Below are positions 45,374 to 55,500 of a stretch of DNA of 64,000 nucleotides, piece after piece. Source of the DNA: Beijerinckiaceae bacterium (GTDB taxonomy: Bacteria; Pseudomonadota; Alphaproteobacteria; Rhizobiales; Beijerinckiaceae); contig CANGBC010000010.1 in assembly GCA_947452005.1 (NCBI GenBank), forward strand, positions 20,549-84,548, given 5' to 3'. Under the pieces are notes generated by a model, which was given only the letters and a program-made list of their open reading frames with translations, was not told the origin of the DNA and did not search any database. Numbering within the stretch: the stretch's first letter is position 1; the number at the start of each line of letters is the position of its first letter. A program made the translations under genes and the position numbers.

Positions 45374-47134
45374 ATGCGCACTGACCGCCCGGCAGGTACC
45401 ATTGATGACCAGATCGGTTATGGCAGCGATGTTGCGGCCCAAATGCTGCGCCGCGCAGGATTTCGCTATGTCAGCCTGAACCCCGGCGCCAGCTATCGCG
45501 GCCTGCATGATTCCATCGTCAACCATCTGGGCAATGCGAATCCAGCCATGATCTTGTGCCTGCACGAGGATCATGCGGTGGGTGTGGCCCATGGCTATGC
45601 CAAGGCCACGGGCGAGCCCATGGCCTGCGTGCTGCACTCCAATGTCGGCCTGCTGCATGGCATGATGGGCCTCTATAATGCCTGGTGCGACCGCGCCCCC
45701 ATGTTTGTGCTGGGCGCCACCGGCCCTGTGGATGCCACCCAGCGCCGCCCCTGGATCGACTGGATCCACACCTCCGCTGACCAAGGCGGACTGGTGCGCG
45801 ACTTTGTGAAATGGGATGACCAGCCCTCGTCAGCCCAAGCCCTCGTTGAGGCCATGGCGCGGGCCAATATCATCACCCGCACCGAGCCCAAGGCGCCTGT
45901 CTATGTCTGCCTCGATGCAGGCCTGCAGGAATCCGAACTCGAGCGAGTGCCGGACTTCCCGGCCAGCGCCAAAGTGAAGCCCCCGACCCCCTCACGCGCT
46001 GCCAAGGATGATCTTGAGGCAGCCCTTGGTCTGCTGAAGGCTGCCAAAAAGCCTGTGCTGCTGATAGGCCGCACCGATTGGAGCGAGAAAGGTTGGAAGA
46101 ATCGCATCGCCTTGGCTGAGCGCCTCGGCGCTGTGGTCTTTACCGATCTGAAAAACCGCTCGGCTTTCCCCACCGATCACCCATGTCACGTCGTGGCCCC
46201 GCTCGAGCAGGTCGGGCGCTCGGCGAATTATGTGCGCGACATGTTGCGCGATGCAGATGTGATCCTCGCCTTTGATTGGGTCGATCTCGACAGCGCGCTG
46301 CGTATCAGCGGCGAAAAGGTCAAAGCCAAAGCCATCCATGTCTCGCTTGACCACCATTTGCACAATGGTGCGCATGCCAATTATCTGGCTTTGCCCGAAC
46401 TCGATCTCTTCATCTCCGCCTCACCCGATTCCGTGATCGCTGATCTGGTGGCGGAACTGGGTCCGGGCCAGACAAAATGCTGGCATGAAGAAATCCGCAA
46501 AATCCCGCTGCGCGACGAGACGCGCATCAATGTGGACCAGCTGGCCCTGTCGCTGCGCGAAGCTTTCCCCAAGAGCGACGAAGTCACGCTGACAGGCGTG
46601 TGTCGCAAATTCCCGATGGATGTCTGGCCCGCCCATTCGCCGCTGGCTTACATGGGCAAAGATGGCGGTGGCGGCATTGGTGGCATGCCGTCCATCTCCA
46701 TCGGCATTGCGCTCGCCTTGCATGACAAGGGCCGCAAGACTGTCGGCGTTTTGGGCGATGGTGACTTTCTGATGGGTGGCCACGCGATTTGGACAGCTGC
46801 GCGTCATCAAATCCCGCTCATGCTCGTCATCAATAACAATCGCTCTTACTTCAATGACGAGCTGCATCAGGAAACGGTGGCCAAGCGCCGCAACCGCCCG
46901 ACAGAAAATCGCTGGATCGGACAACGTATTTCAGATCCCGACGTTGATCTGGCGAAATTTGCAGAGTCACAAGGGGCCATCGGCATTGGTCCGATCATTG
47001 ATCCAGCAGATCTGGGCCCCGCCATGAAGCGTGGCGCAGAGATTTTGGCCAAAGGCGGCGTTGTGTTGATTGACGTGCATGTCACGCCTGGCAATGAGCG
47101 CGGTGCGGCCACAACGGGACACCGCGCCACATAA
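45374..47134 (+). CDS. Thiamine-diphosphate-dependent enzyme, acetolactate synthase-like
   Basis: A 586-residue ThDP enzyme with the three-domain layout: N-terminal PYR domain with the activating glutamate in CLHEDHAVGVAHGYAKATGE, a central domain (residues 210-370), and the C-terminal PP domain with the GDG...N motif (GDGDFLMGGHAIWTAARHQI; NNNRSYFNDEL). It does not closely read as IlvB; benzoylformate decarboxylase-like or oxalyl-CoA-type roles are possible. It is divergent from the Mo hydroxylase large subunit across 190 bases, so shared regulation is likely. An aldehyde made by decarboxylation could be the substrate of that enzyme (inference). A terminator follows. Confidence 0.88.
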   Translation: MRTDRPAGTIDDQIGYGSDVAAQMLRRAGFRYVSLNPGASYRGLHDSIVNHLGNANPAMILCLHEDHAVGVAHGYAKATGEPMACVLHSNVGLLHGMMGLYNAWCDRAPMFVLGATGPVDATQRRPWIDWIHTSADQGGLVRDFVKWDDQPSSAQALVEAMARANIITRTEPKAPVYVCLDAGLQESELERVPDFPASAKVKPPTPSRAAKDDLEAALGLLKAAKKPVLLIGRTDWSEKGWKNRIALAERLGAVVFTDLKNRSAFPTDHPCHVVAPLEQVGRSANYVRDMLRDADVILAFDWVDLDSALRISGEKVKAKAIHVSLDHHLHNGAHANYLALPELDLFISASPDSVIADLVAELGPGQTKCWHEEIRKIPLRDETRINVDQLALSLREAFPKSDEVTLTGVCRKFPMDVWPAHSPLAYMGKDGGGGIGGMPSISIGIALALHDKGRKTVGVLGDGDFLMGGHAIWTAARHQIPLMLVINNNRSYFNDELHQETVAKRRNRPTENRWIGQRISDPDVDLAKFAESQGAIGIGPIIDPADLGPAMKRGAEILAKGGVVLIDVHVTPGNERGAATTGHRAT

Positions 47135-47146
47135 GCCCAAACGGTG

Positions 47147-47170
47147 AAAGCCCGGCCGAGGCCGGGCTTT
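47147..47170 (+). terminator. Rho-independent terminator after the ThDP enzyme
   Basis: A 10-bp stem AAAGCCCGGC/GCCGGGCTTT with a 4-base loop ending in TTTCT, 13 bases past the stop. Confidence 0.82.
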
Positions 47171-47340
47171 CTGCCAAGGTCCGGGGCTGGGGGGCGAAAA
47201 TGGACCAAGGCGTGGTGACAACGAACTGGAAAAGTGAAGGTTCCTGTGCGTGCGTTTGCGTTCCCCCGCACAAGCTTGGCTGCAAAAAGTCTGAAGCTAG
47301 ACTGCAGTTTCTCTTTTACTGCACCATCATCTCTGCCTAG

Positions 47341-47363
47341 CCTGATGCGAGTTTTGCATCAGG
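47341..47363 (+). promoter_or_regulatory. Hairpin sequestering the ribosome site of a small ORF
   Basis: A perfect 8-bp stem CCTGATGC/GCATCAGG with loop GAGTTTT. The 3' arm includes the first three bases of AGGAG (47361-47365), the ribosome site of the gene starting at 47375. It could act as an RNA thermometer or translation switch. Confidence 0.5.
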
Positions 47364-47374
47364 AGTATCTGCGT

Positions 47375-47605
47375 ATGCGTGTGTTGCGATCGCAATTTGT
47401 CGTGTGGGACAAGATCGGGGGCGGCGCTTACATCATGATTGCGCATGGCAATGGTGTCTTCGAAAAGAAGGAGGGCTTCCGCACGCGCAAGGATGCGGAA
47501 GATTGGATCGAGCGCCGCATGCGCCAAAGCCGCCTCGAACAATTTGAAAACAGTGTTTTTGAAAAACCTTGGCTGCCGCCACCACAGGCACGCGCGCTGC
47601 ACTGA
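47375..47605 (+). CDS. Small conserved-looking protein of unknown function (76 residues)
   Basis: A 76-residue soluble protein starting MRVLRSQFVVWDKIGGGAYI, with a basic helix rich in Arg/Lys (RKDAEDWIERRMRQSRLEQ) near its end. I do not recognise a family. The frame extends upstream to 47234, but AGGAG nine bases before ATG 47375 supports the short form. The ribosome site is partly inside a hairpin. It is followed by another small gene in the same direction after 91 bases. Coding quality is supported by codon use and by the clear stop before the next ribosome site. Confidence 0.6.
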   Translation: MRVLRSQFVVWDKIGGGAYIMIAHGNGVFEKKEGFRTRKDAEDWIERRMRQSRLEQFENSVFEKPWLPPPQARALH

Positions 47606-47696
47606 GGCGCGTGCGCTTTGGCACAAAGGCCAAGCCACTTTGCAACAAGCATGGCTCTGCGAGGTTTTGGGGAGCATCCAAGATCGAGGAGATCCC

Positions 47697-47990
47697 ATGG
47701 GTCTGGCAGGCCCGAGGCGGCCCATCCGCGTGATCGAGATCGAGATGGACGGACACAAGATCCGCGGCGTGCTTGAGCGCGTGAATGACACTGTGCTTGT
47801 GACCAGCCGGCAGGCCCAGCGCAGTGCCCCCCTGAATGGCCGCGACCCGGAAGCCGTCGCCCGCGACCTGCTCCAAGATATGGCCGCATCCCAAGCACCG
47901 GGTGCCGGCCCGCCGGCAAATCTGCCGTCCATCGCCCACAGGCCCGATAACGAGACTTTTGGCCTCCCAAACAGCCAAAATGCAGTCTGA
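47697..47990 (+). CDS. Small protein of unknown function (97 residues)
   Basis: A 97-residue protein starting MGLAGPRRPIRVIEIEMDGH with GAGGAG five bases upstream. The first 60 residues look like a small beta-strand domain (IRVIEIEMDGHKIRGVLERV) and the rest is Pro/Ala/Asn-rich and probably disordered. No family is recognised. It lies between the 76-residue gene and malate synthase G, with 169 bases to the latter. Confidence 0.6.
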   Translation: MGLAGPRRPIRVIEIEMDGHKIRGVLERVNDTVLVTSRQAQRSAPLNGRDPEAVARDLLQDMAASQAPGAGPPANLPSIAHRPDNETFGLPNSQNAV

Positions 47991-47999
47991 AACTGTCGA

Positions 48000-48011
48000 T
48001 TTTGCGCAAAA
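48000..48011. promoter_or_regulatory. Palindrome upstream of malate synthase, candidate operator
   Basis: TTTTGCGCAAAA is a perfect 12-base palindrome 148 bases before the glcB start, in an otherwise gene-free leader. It could bind a dimeric regulator of C2 metabolism (inference). Confidence 0.35.
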
Positions 48012-48159
48012 CAGGGGAAAGATTTCGGGAATCCGGCCATTTCACATGAAACACGGGTCGATCCCGGCTTGATCGGCCAGCATTGAGCGTGCATGTCAGA
48101 GAAAGAGGGCTCGTTGGCAGACAGCCGGGACGGCCCGCCTCCATTTTGGGATAAAATCC

Positions 48160-50286
48160 ATGTCGCGCATCCAGATTTCAGGTCTCGCCGTCGACGCCGC
48201 TCTGCATGATTTCATTGTGAAAGACGCCCTGCCCGGCACGGGCGTCTCCGAACAGGCTTTTTTCGATGGCCTGTCGGGCCTCGTGCGCGACCTCGCGCCG
48301 AAGAACAAGGCGCTCCTCAAAATCCGCGATGAGCTTCAAGCCAAGATCGATGCTTGGCATCTGGCCCGCAAGGGTCAGGCGCATGATCCGGTGGCTTACA
48401 AGGCGATGCTGCAAGAGATCGGCTATTTGCGCCCGGCACCTGCCGCCTTTGCCATCAAGACGCAGAATGTCGATGCCGAAATCGCGACCATGGCTGGCCC
48501 GCAGCTCGTCGTGCCGATGTCCAATGCGCGCTACGCTTTGAATGCTGCCAATGCCCGTTGGGGTTCGCTCTATGATGCGCTCTATGGCACAGATGCTGTC
48601 GTCGCTGAGGCGCCCGGCAAAGGCTATGACAAGGCACGCGGCGACAAGGTGATTGCCACCGCAAAAGCCGCACTCGACAAAATTGCCCCGCTCGCCTCCG
48701 GCTCCCATGCTGATGCGACGGGTTACAGCATCCAGAATGGCGCACTCGTTCCCGCGCTGAAAGATCCCGCACAGCTCGCAGGCTGGCAGGGTTCACCCGA
48801 TGCGCCGACCGTCATTCTGCTCAAGCACAATGGCATTCACGCCGAGATCCACATCAACCGCGCCCATGTCATCGGCAAGGATGACAAGGCCGGTGTTGCT
48901 GACGTCGTGCTGGAATCGGCGCTTTCGACCATTATGGACATGGAAGACTCGGTCGCTGCTGTGGATGCCCAAGACAAGGTCGATATTTATCGCAACTGGC
49001 TTGGCCTGATGACTGGCACGCTCACCGCCTCATTCGACAAGGGCGGTAAAGTGCTCGAGCGCAAGCTCAATGCGGACCGCGTCTATGACTCGGCATCCGG
49101 CAAAGTGACCTTGCATGGCCGCTCGCTCATGCTGGTGCGCAATGTCGGCCACCACATGTTCACCGATTCGGTGCTCGATGCTGAAGGCCATGAGATTCCG
49201 GAAGGTATTCTGGATGCCGCCGTCTCCTTCATGATCGCCATGCATGATCTCAACGGCAAGAGCGCTGTGAAGAACTCGCGCGCGGGCTCGGTCTATATTG
49301 TGAAGCCGAAAATGCACGGCCCTGATGAAGTGGCTTTCGCCAACGAACTCTTCGGCCGCGTCGAAGACATGCTGGGCTTGAAGCGCAACACGGTGAAAAT
49401 GGGCATTATGGACGAGGAGCGTCGCACGACGATCAATCTCGCCGCCTGTATCAACGCTGCGGCTGAACGCGTGGTGTTCATCAACACGGGCTTCCTTGAT
49501 CGCACGGGCGATGAAATCCACACGTCCATCGAAGCTGGCCCCGTTGTTCGCAAGAACGACATGAAGGCGACGGCCTGGATCAAGGCCTATGAGGACAATA
49601 ACGTCGACGTGGGTCTGGCCTGCGGCCTGCCCGGTCACGCGCAAATCGGCAAGGGCATGTGGGCAGCCCCTGACCGCATGGCCGACATGCTGGCCCAGAA
49701 GATCGGCCATCCGAAGTCGGGTGCGACCACCGCCTGGGTGCCCTCACCCACAGCCGCCACGCTGCATGCGCTGCATTACCATGATGTCGATGTGTTTGCG
49801 ACACAGGGCGCGCTCAAGTCGCGCAAGGCCGCCTCGCTGGATGACATTCTCACCATCCCGCTGGCCCATTCCAACTTTGCACCGGAAGATGTGAAGCAGG
49901 AACTCGACAATAATGCTCAGGGCATTCTGGGCTATGTCGTGCGCTGGATCGACCAGGGTGTGGGCTGCTCCAAAGTGCCCGACATTCACGATGTCGGCCT
50001 GATGGAAGACCGCGCCACCTTGCGTATCTCGTCCCAGCACATTGCCAATTGGCTGCTGCATGGCGTGGTGAGCGAAGCGCAGGTGATGGAAGCCATGAAG
50101 CGCATGGCGGCCGTTGTGGACCGCCAGAATGCCAGCGATCCGCTCTACAAGCCGATGGCGCCGAATTTCGACGGTGTGGCCTTTGCCGCCGCCTGCGATC
50201 TGGTCTTCAAGGGTCGCCAGCAGCCCAATGGCTATACAGAATTCGTGCTCCACGCACGCCGCCGCGAGGCCAAGGCCAGGGGCTGA
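48160..50286 (+). CDS. glcB: Malate synthase G
   Basis: Condenses acetyl-CoA with glyoxylate to malate in the cytoplasm. At 708 residues it has the length of isoform G. Conserved stretches are [19 protein letters not shown], the [15 protein letters not shown] magnesium-site region, [51 protein letters not shown], and [14 protein letters not shown]. The start has GGGATAAAATCC upstream, a weak ribosome site. It is a single gene, probably with its own regulation by the palindrome at 48000. A hairpin follows; the biotin operon begins 128 bases later. Confidence 0.97.
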   Translation: MSRIQISGLAVDAALHDFIVKDALPGTGVSEQAFFDGLSGLVRDLAPKNKALLKIRDELQAKIDAWHLARKGQAHDPVAYKAMLQEIGYLRPAPAAFAIKTQNVDAEIATMAGPQLVVPMSNARYALNAANARWGSLYDALYGTDAVVAEAPGKGYDKARGDKVIATAKAALDKIAPLASGSHADATGYSIQNGALVPALKDPAQLAGWQGSPDAPTVILLKHNGIHAEIHINRAHVIGKDDKAGVADVVLESALSTIMDMEDSVAAVDAQDKVDIYRNWLGLMTGTLTASFDKGGKVLERKLNADRVYDSASGKVTLHGRSLMLVRNVGHHMFTDSVLDAEGHEIPEGILDAAVSFMIAMHDLNGKSAVKNSRAGSVYIVKPKMHGPDEVAFANELFGRVEDMLGLKRNTVKMGIMDEERRTTINLAACINAAAERVVFINTGFLDRTGDEIHTSIEAGPVVRKNDMKATAWIKAYEDNNVDVGLACGLPGHAQIGKGMWAAPDRMADMLAQKIGHPKSGATTAWVPSPTAATLHALHYHDVDVFATQGALKSRKAASLDDILTIPLAHSNFAPEDVKQELDNNAQGILGYVVRWIDQGVGCSKVPDIHDVGLMEDRATLRISSQHIANWLLHGVVSEAQVMEAMKRMAAVVDRQNASDPLYKPMAPNFDGVAFAAACDLVFKGRQQPNGYTEFVLHARRREAKARG

Positions 50287-50309
50287 AAAGCGCCCCTGAC
50301 GCAAAATGA

Positions 50310-50334
50310 GGCGGAGACAGACCCTGTCTTCGCC
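50310..50334 (+). terminator. Hairpin after glcB
   Basis: An 11-bp stem GGCGGAGACAG/CTGTCTTCGCC with one G-T pair and a 3-base loop, 23 bases past glcB. No T-run follows, so termination is uncertain and read-through into bioB is possible. Confidence 0.45.
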
Positions 50335-50414
50335 CCTTGGCGGGATTGCGAGGCAAGGCTCAGGCCGCTAGGACTGGGCTCGGGCGATACGTCCCGTACA
50401 AAGGTTTGCCGCAG

Positions 50415-51419
50415 ATGAACATGCACGCCCCGATCGGCCAACAGCCGGAGATCCGCCACAACTGGACGCGCGAGGAAGCGCAGGCTCTCTACGACCTGCC
50501 ATTCAATGACCTCCTGTTTCGCGCGCATCTCACCCATCGCGCCATGTTCGATCCCAACACGGTCCAGCGCAGCCAGCTTCTCTCCATCAAGACAGGCGGC
50601 TGCCCGGAAGATTGCGGCTATTGCAGCCAGTCGGCGCATCATCAGACGGGCTTGAAAGCCTCAAAGCTCATCGAAGTCGAGCGCGTGCTGGCGGAAGCCA
50701 AAAAGGCGCGCGAGGCTGGCTCGACCCGCTATTGCATGGGTGCCGCCTGGCGCAGCCCCAAAGAGCGCGACATGGAAAGCATTGTCGCCATGGTAAAGGG
50801 CGTCAAAGAGCTGGGCATGGAAACCTGCATGACGCTCGGCATGTTGTCCGCTCAAGACACGATCCGCCTGAAAGAGGCGGGGCTGGATTATTACAACCAC
50901 AATATCGATACATCCGAGCGCCATTACAGCAAGGTCATCACGACACGCACTTTTGCTGATCGCCTCGAGACCCTCGCGCATGTGCGCGAAGCGGGCATCA
51001 AAGTCTGCTGTGGCGGCATTGTCGGCATGGGCGAAGAAAAGATGGACCGCGTCGACATGCTGTTGACGCTCGCCAATCTGCCTGAACATCCTGAAAGCGT
51101 GCCGGTGAACCTCTTGATTCCGGTTGAAGGCACGCCGCTGGAAGAAGAAGGCAAGATCGACCCGATTGAATTTGTGCGCACGATTGCGCTCGCGCGCATT
51201 CTGATGCCCGCATCGGACGTACGCCTGTCGGCAGGCCGCACCGAGATGAGTGCCGAGATGCAAGCGCTCTGCTTCTTTGCTGGCGCCAATTCGATCTTTG
51301 CGGGCGAATGCCTTCTCACCAAAGACAATCCGGGCGAAGATGAAGATGCTGCCCTCTTCCGCCGTCTTGGCCTGAAGAATGCGCAGCTCAATCAAGACCG
51401 CCATGCTGTCCAGGTATGA
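50415..51419 (+). CDS. bioB: Biotin synthase
   Basis: Radical-SAM enzyme inserting sulfur into dethiobiotin. The 334-residue protein has the [4Fe-4S] motif C63-PED-C67-GY-C70, the SAM-binding [13 protein letters not shown], the second-cluster ligands in [11 protein letters not shown] and the typical C-terminal [16 protein letters not shown] at 50415 ([13 protein letters not shown]) is used; the frame extends upstream only into unsupported text. It is first in bioB-F-D-A-Z. No TTATCTATAA-type BioR box is visible in the 128-base leader, so regulation is unclear. Confidence 0.97.
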   Translation: MNMHAPIGQQPEIRHNWTREEAQALYDLPFNDLLFRAHLTHRAMFDPNTVQRSQLLSIKTGGCPEDCGYCSQSAHHQTGLKASKLIEVERVLAEAKKAREAGSTRYCMGAAWRSPKERDMESIVAMVKGVKELGMETCMTLGMLSAQDTIRLKEAGLDYYNHNIDTSERHYSKVITTRTFADRLETLAHVREAGIKVCCGGIVGMGEEKMDRVDMLLTLANLPEHPESVPVNLLIPVEGTPLEEEGKIDPIEFVRTIALARILMPASDVRLSAGRTEMSAEMQALCFFAGANSIFAGECLLTKDNPGEDEDAALFRRLGLKNAQLNQDRHAVQV

Positions 51420-52533
51420 ACACGCGCTTGAAGCCTTAAACCGGCGCGCACGTTTGCGCGCGCTGGAAGGCCGCGCTGGCATTGATTTCACGTCAAATGA
51501 TTATCTGGGACTGGCTGAATCCGACGCACTGAAAGCGGCGCTGGTCGAAGCACTGCAACGCGGTGTGCCGGTGGGTGCGGGCGGCTCACGACTGTTGCGC
51601 GGCAACCATCCCGAACATGAAGCACTGGAAGAAGAAGCCAAAGCCTTCTTTGGTGCCGAAAGCGCGCTTTATTTTGGTGCAGGTTTTGCCGCCAATGCCG
51701 CGCTGATCTCGACGCTGCCCCAGCGCGGCGACCTCGTGCTCTATGATGCGCTGGTGCATGCCAGCACGCATGAGGGTCTGGGCCTCACCAAAGCCACGAC
51801 AGAATCTTTTGCGCATAATGACGTCACGCAGCTTGAAGAAAAACTGCGGGCATTTCGTGCAAGCCAAGCGGAGGCACGCTGCTTCATCGCGGTGGAAAGC
51901 CTCTATTCCATGGATGGCGATCTCGCGCCGCTCACAGAGATTGCCACACTCGCCACGCGATATGATGCGATCCTCATGGTCGATGAAGCTCATGCGACCG
52001 GCGTGCAAGGCCCGCTGGGACGCGGCTTGGCCGCTCATCTTGAAGGCCAGCCTAATCTCATCAGCCTGCATACATGTGGCAAGGCACTGGGTGTCTCAGG
52101 CGCGCTGATCCTGATGCCCGAGATTTTGCGCCGTTTCATGATCAACCGCAGCCGCTCTTTCATCTATGCCACCGCCCCCTCGCCGCTTATGGCGGCTGGC
52201 GTGCGCGCTGCGTTGAAACTTTGCGCGAGTGCGGACGATCGGCGTGCAACCTTGCAGGCGCGCATCACGCAGCTTGATGCGCATGTTCAGAAACTGGGAC
52301 TGCCGGTGACCGGCACACAAATCCAGCCCATCGTGCTGGGCGCGGATCGCCGCGCACTGGATATGGCGCAGGCGCTGGCGCGCCAAGGTTTCGACATTCG
52401 CGCCATTCGCCCGCCCACCGTGCCAGAAGGCACCGCGCGTCTGCGCATCACTTTGAGCGCGAGCCTTGCACCCGCACAGGTTGATGCTTTGGGCGCAGCA
52501 CTCACCCATCTCATGCAGGACCAGGCAGCATGA
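51403..52533 (+). CDS. bioF: 8-Amino-7-oxononanoate synthase
   Basis: PLP enzyme condensing pimeloyl-ACP with alanine. The 376-residue protein has [46 protein letters not shown] and the lysine motif [18 protein letters not shown] at 51403 overlaps the bioB stop; an ATG at 51379 adds eight residues and no better signal. It forms part of a fully overlapped operon. Confidence 0.95.
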   Translation: MLSRYEHALEALNRRARLRALEGRAGIDFTSNDYLGLAESDALKAALVEALQRGVPVGAGGSRLLRGNHPEHEALEEEAKAFFGAESALYFGAGFAANAALISTLPQRGDLVLYDALVHASTHEGLGLTKATTESFAHNDVTQLEEKLRAFRASQAEARCFIAVESLYSMDGDLAPLTEIATLATRYDAILMVDEAHATGVQGPLGRGLAAHLEGQPNLISLHTCGKALGVSGALILMPEILRRFMINRSRSFIYATAPSPLMAAGVRAALKLCASADDRRATLQARITQLDAHVQKLGLPVTGTQIQPIVLGADRRALDMAQALARQGFDIRAIRPPTVPEGTARLRITLSASLAPAQVDALGAALTHLMQDQAA

Positions 52534-53162
52534 GCAGCTTCATCATCACCGGCACAGATACAAACATCGGCAAAACGGTCTTCGCGGCTGCGCTGGCTGG
52601 TGCTTTGCAGGCCCATTACTGGAAGCCAGTGCAATCGGGCCTTGAAGGCGAGACCGATACGGAGATCGTGGCGCGACTCTCCGGACTGCCACGCCATAAA
52701 ATCATGTCCGAGACCTACAAACTCACACAGCCACTCTCGCCGCACCGTGCGGCTGAGCTTGATGATGTCGAGATCACGCGCAAGCGTCTGCTGCAATTGC
52801 CTGCTGTTGATCAGCTTGTGATTGAAGGCGCAGGCGGCCTGATGGTGCCGCTCACGCGCGACTGGTTGATGATTGATCTTTTCGCTGACTGGCAATTGCC
52901 TGTCGTACTGTGCGCGCGCACAGGCCTTGGCACGATCAATCATTCGCTTCTGTCGATTGAAGCCTTGCGCCTGCGCGATATTCCGATTGTTGGCATGGCT
53001 TTTATTGGCGAGGCCAATGATGACAGCGAGCGCACGATCTGCACCATGGGCGGCGTGCGGCGTCTGGGCCGCCTGCCGCATATCGAAAAACTCGATGCGA
53101 CAAATTTGACAGATGCCTTCCGCGCCAACTTCAATCTGGCTGATTTCGGAGTGGAGCTGTGA
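52530..53162 (+). CDS. bioD: Dethiobiotin synthetase
   Basis: ATP-dependent carboxylase closing the ureido ring of dethiobiotin. The 210-residue protein has the P-loop [21 protein letters not shown] and [10 protein letters not shown]. It overlaps bioF by four bases (ATGA) and bioA by four. Length is standard. Confidence 0.96.
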   Translation: MSSFIITGTDTNIGKTVFAAALAGALQAHYWKPVQSGLEGETDTEIVARLSGLPRHKIMSETYKLTQPLSPHRAAELDDVEITRKRLLQLPAVDQLVIEGAGGLMVPLTRDWLMIDLFADWQLPVVLCARTGLGTINHSLLSIEALRLRDIPIVGMAFIGEANDDSERTICTMGGVRRLGRLPHIEKLDATNLTDAFRANFNLADFGVEL

Positions 53163-54418
53163 GCCACGGCCCGGTCTGGCATCCGTTCACGCAACATGCG
53201 CTGCAGCCCGAGGCGATTGAGATTGCACGCGCTGAAGGTGCATGGCTGGAGCGCCCAGATGGCTCGCGCATACTGGATGCCATTTCATCTTGGTGGGTCA
53301 TCACCCACGGCCATCGTCATCCAAGCATCATTGAGGCGATCAAGCGACAGGCTGACCAACTTGATCAGGTGATCTTTGCAGGCTTCACGCATCGCCCGGC
53401 TGAAGAGCTGGCCGCGCGACTGAGCCAGCGCATTGGTCTGCCGCATGTCTTCTTTTCTGACAGCGGCTCGACGGCCGTCGAAGTTGCGCTGAAAATGGCG
53501 CTTGGCTACTGGCGCAATCAGGGCAGCAACCGCAAACGCATCATTGCCTTCGAGCACGCCTATCATGGCGACACGATTGGCACGATGTCAGCTGGTGCAC
53601 GCGGTGTTTTCAATGCGCCTTATGAGCCGCTGCTGTTTGATGTCACCCGCCTGCCCTTTCCAGCTGAAGGCAAAGCGCAACAGACGCTGGCCGCTTTGCG
53701 CGCCGCCACAGCCGATGGCCAAGCCGCCGCGCTGATTGTCGAGCCACTCATTCTTGGTGCGGGCGGCATGCTGACCTATCACCCGCAAGTGCTGGCCGAA
53801 ATGGCGCGCATTTGTGCGGATACAAAGACTTTGTTGATAGCCGATGAAGTGATGACAGGTTTTGGCCGTACCGGAACATTTCTGGCCTGCGAGCAAGCGC
53901 ACGTGACGCCTGATATTCTGTGTCTGGCAAAAGGCATCACCGGTGGCTCCATGCCGCTTGCTGTCACTCTGGCCAGCTCTGCCATTTATGACGCGCATTA
54001 TTCGCAAGATCGCCGCAAGACGTTTTTTCACTCATCCTCTTACACGGCCAACCCCATCGCTTGTGCGGCGGCTTTAGCCAATCTGGATGTCTGGGACGAA
54101 GAGGCTGTTGCAACAAAAATTATTCGCTTGTCACAGTGGCAACGCGAGCTGGGCGAAAGCCTGCGCAATGACCCGCGCTTTACCGATGTCCGCTTTTGCG
54201 GGACCATTGCCGCCTTCGACCTCAAAGTGGCCGATGAAGGCTATCTCGCCAGCATCGGCCCGAAGGTTTATGATTTCTTCCTGTCGCGCGGCCTGCTGCT
54301 GCGCCCGCTCGGGAACACGATCTACATCATGCCGCCCTATTGCATCACGCGTGACGAGCTTGCGTCTCTCTATGACGCCATCCGCGCGGCCGCCGACACA
54401 TTCGGAGTGCGCGCATGA
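53159..54418 (+). CDS. bioA: Adenosylmethionine--8-amino-7-oxononanoate transaminase
   Basis: PLP aminotransferase converting KAPA to DAPA with SAM as amino donor. The 419-residue product begins at a GTG ([13 protein letters not shown]), with [34 protein letters not shown] and the lysine motif [12 protein letters not shown]. It overlaps bioD and bioZ by four bases each. Confidence 0.97.
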   Translation: MSHGPVWHPFTQHALQPEAIEIARAEGAWLERPDGSRILDAISSWWVITHGHRHPSIIEAIKRQADQLDQVIFAGFTHRPAEELAARLSQRIGLPHVFFSDSGSTAVEVALKMALGYWRNQGSNRKRIIAFEHAYHGDTIGTMSAGARGVFNAPYEPLLFDVTRLPFPAEGKAQQTLAALRAATADGQAAALIVEPLILGAGGMLTYHPQVLAEMARICADTKTLLIADEVMTGFGRTGTFLACEQAHVTPDILCLAKGITGGSMPLAVTLASSAIYDAHYSQDRRKTFFHSSSYTANPIACAAALANLDVWDEEAVATKIIRLSQWQRELGESLRNDPRFTDVRFCGTIAAFDLKVADEGYLASIGPKVYDFFLSRGLLLRPLGNTIYIMPPYCITRDELASLYDAIRAAADTFGVRA

Positions 54419-55383
54419 GCGGCACGCGCATTTCCGGCATGGGCCATTATGTGCCCGAGCGCCTCGTGACTAACGCCGAGATTGAAGCGCGCCTTGGTCT
54501 CGAAGACGGCTGGATCGAAAAGCGTGTTGGCATCACTTCGCGTTATTACGCCAGCGACACGCAGGCCCTCACCGATCTAGCGCGCCCTGCCGCGCATATG
54601 GCGCTCGAAGAAGCGGGGCACCCTGACATCGGCTTTCTGATTTTGGCGACATCGACGCCTGATCATTTGCTGCCACCGTCAGCGCCATTGCTGGCGCATC
54701 AGCTAGGCCTGTCTTGCGGGGCGAGTGATCTCGCTGGCGCCTGCGCGGGCTTCATCAATGCTCTGACACTCGCCGACAGCATGGTGCGCGTGCATGGCAA
54801 GAGCGTGCTCGTCGTGGCCGCCAATATTCTCTCGCGCCGCATCAATCCGGCAGACGCTTCAACCTCTGCGCTGTTTGCAGATGCGGCGGGCGCAATTGTT
54901 GTCTCGCCTGCGCAAGCGACCAGCGGCGTCATCGGTGCGCATCTTGTGTCGGATGGCGCGGGCTATCAGTTGATCAACATTCCAGCCGGTGGCAGTCGCA
55001 AACCTTTCTCACCGGATCTCGCCGCCGACGAGATCTTCATGCACATGCCAGACGGCAGCGGCTTGTTCAGCAAGGCCGTCGACATGATGGTGGGCACGTC
55101 CAAAGAGGTGCTGGCGCGTGCCGGAGCACAAGCCGCCGAAGTCAGCCATTGGGTGCCCCACCAAGCCAATCTGCGCATCACAGCTGCGGTCGAGCGTCGC
55201 CTCGGGCTTGATCCGGCACGCGGCCTCTCGAGCCTGAAGACATTCGGCAATTCATCGGCTGCCACCATTCCCCTTACGCTGTCGACCGCAGGGCGCGCCA
55301 AAGGGCTCCAGCAGGGCGATTTGGTCCTGATGAGCGCAGTGGGTGCCGGGCTTTCGGGCGGGGCCGTCTTATTTCGCTGGTGA
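54415..55383 (+). CDS. bioZ: FabH-like 3-oxoacyl-ACP synthase III, BioZ
   Basis: A 322-residue condensing enzyme with the Cys110-His249-Asn279 catalytic triad (DLAGACAGF, WVPHQANLRI, FGNSSAATIPL). A FabH homologue ending a bioBFDA operon is the BioZ arrangement of Mesorhizobium and Agrobacterium, where it condenses glutaryl-CoA with malonyl-ACP to begin the pimelate chain and replaces BioC/BioH. It overlaps bioA by four bases. Function is assigned by order and family; a housekeeping FabH would usually lie with plsX instead. Confidence 0.9.
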   Translation: MSGTRISGMGHYVPERLVTNAEIEARLGLEDGWIEKRVGITSRYYASDTQALTDLARPAAHMALEEAGHPDIGFLILATSTPDHLLPPSAPLLAHQLGLSCGASDLAGACAGFINALTLADSMVRVHGKSVLVVAANILSRRINPADASTSALFADAAGAIVVSPAQATSGVIGAHLVSDGAGYQLINIPAGGSRKPFSPDLAADEIFMHMPDGSGLFSKAVDMMVGTSKEVLARAGAQAAEVSHWVPHQANLRITAAVERRLGLDPARGLSSLKTFGNSSAATIPLTLSTAGRAKGLQQGDLVLMSAVGAGLSGGAVLFRW

Positions 55384-55500
55384 CAGTTTTGCGAACGCGA
55401 GCTTTGCTGCTGGCAAACCTCTTGTGAATGCAGCAGGATCGCCTTGGTTTTTTGGCGGTCCGGGCTTGGCTCGTCCGCCCAGTCCAGCCGAGGAAGATTC

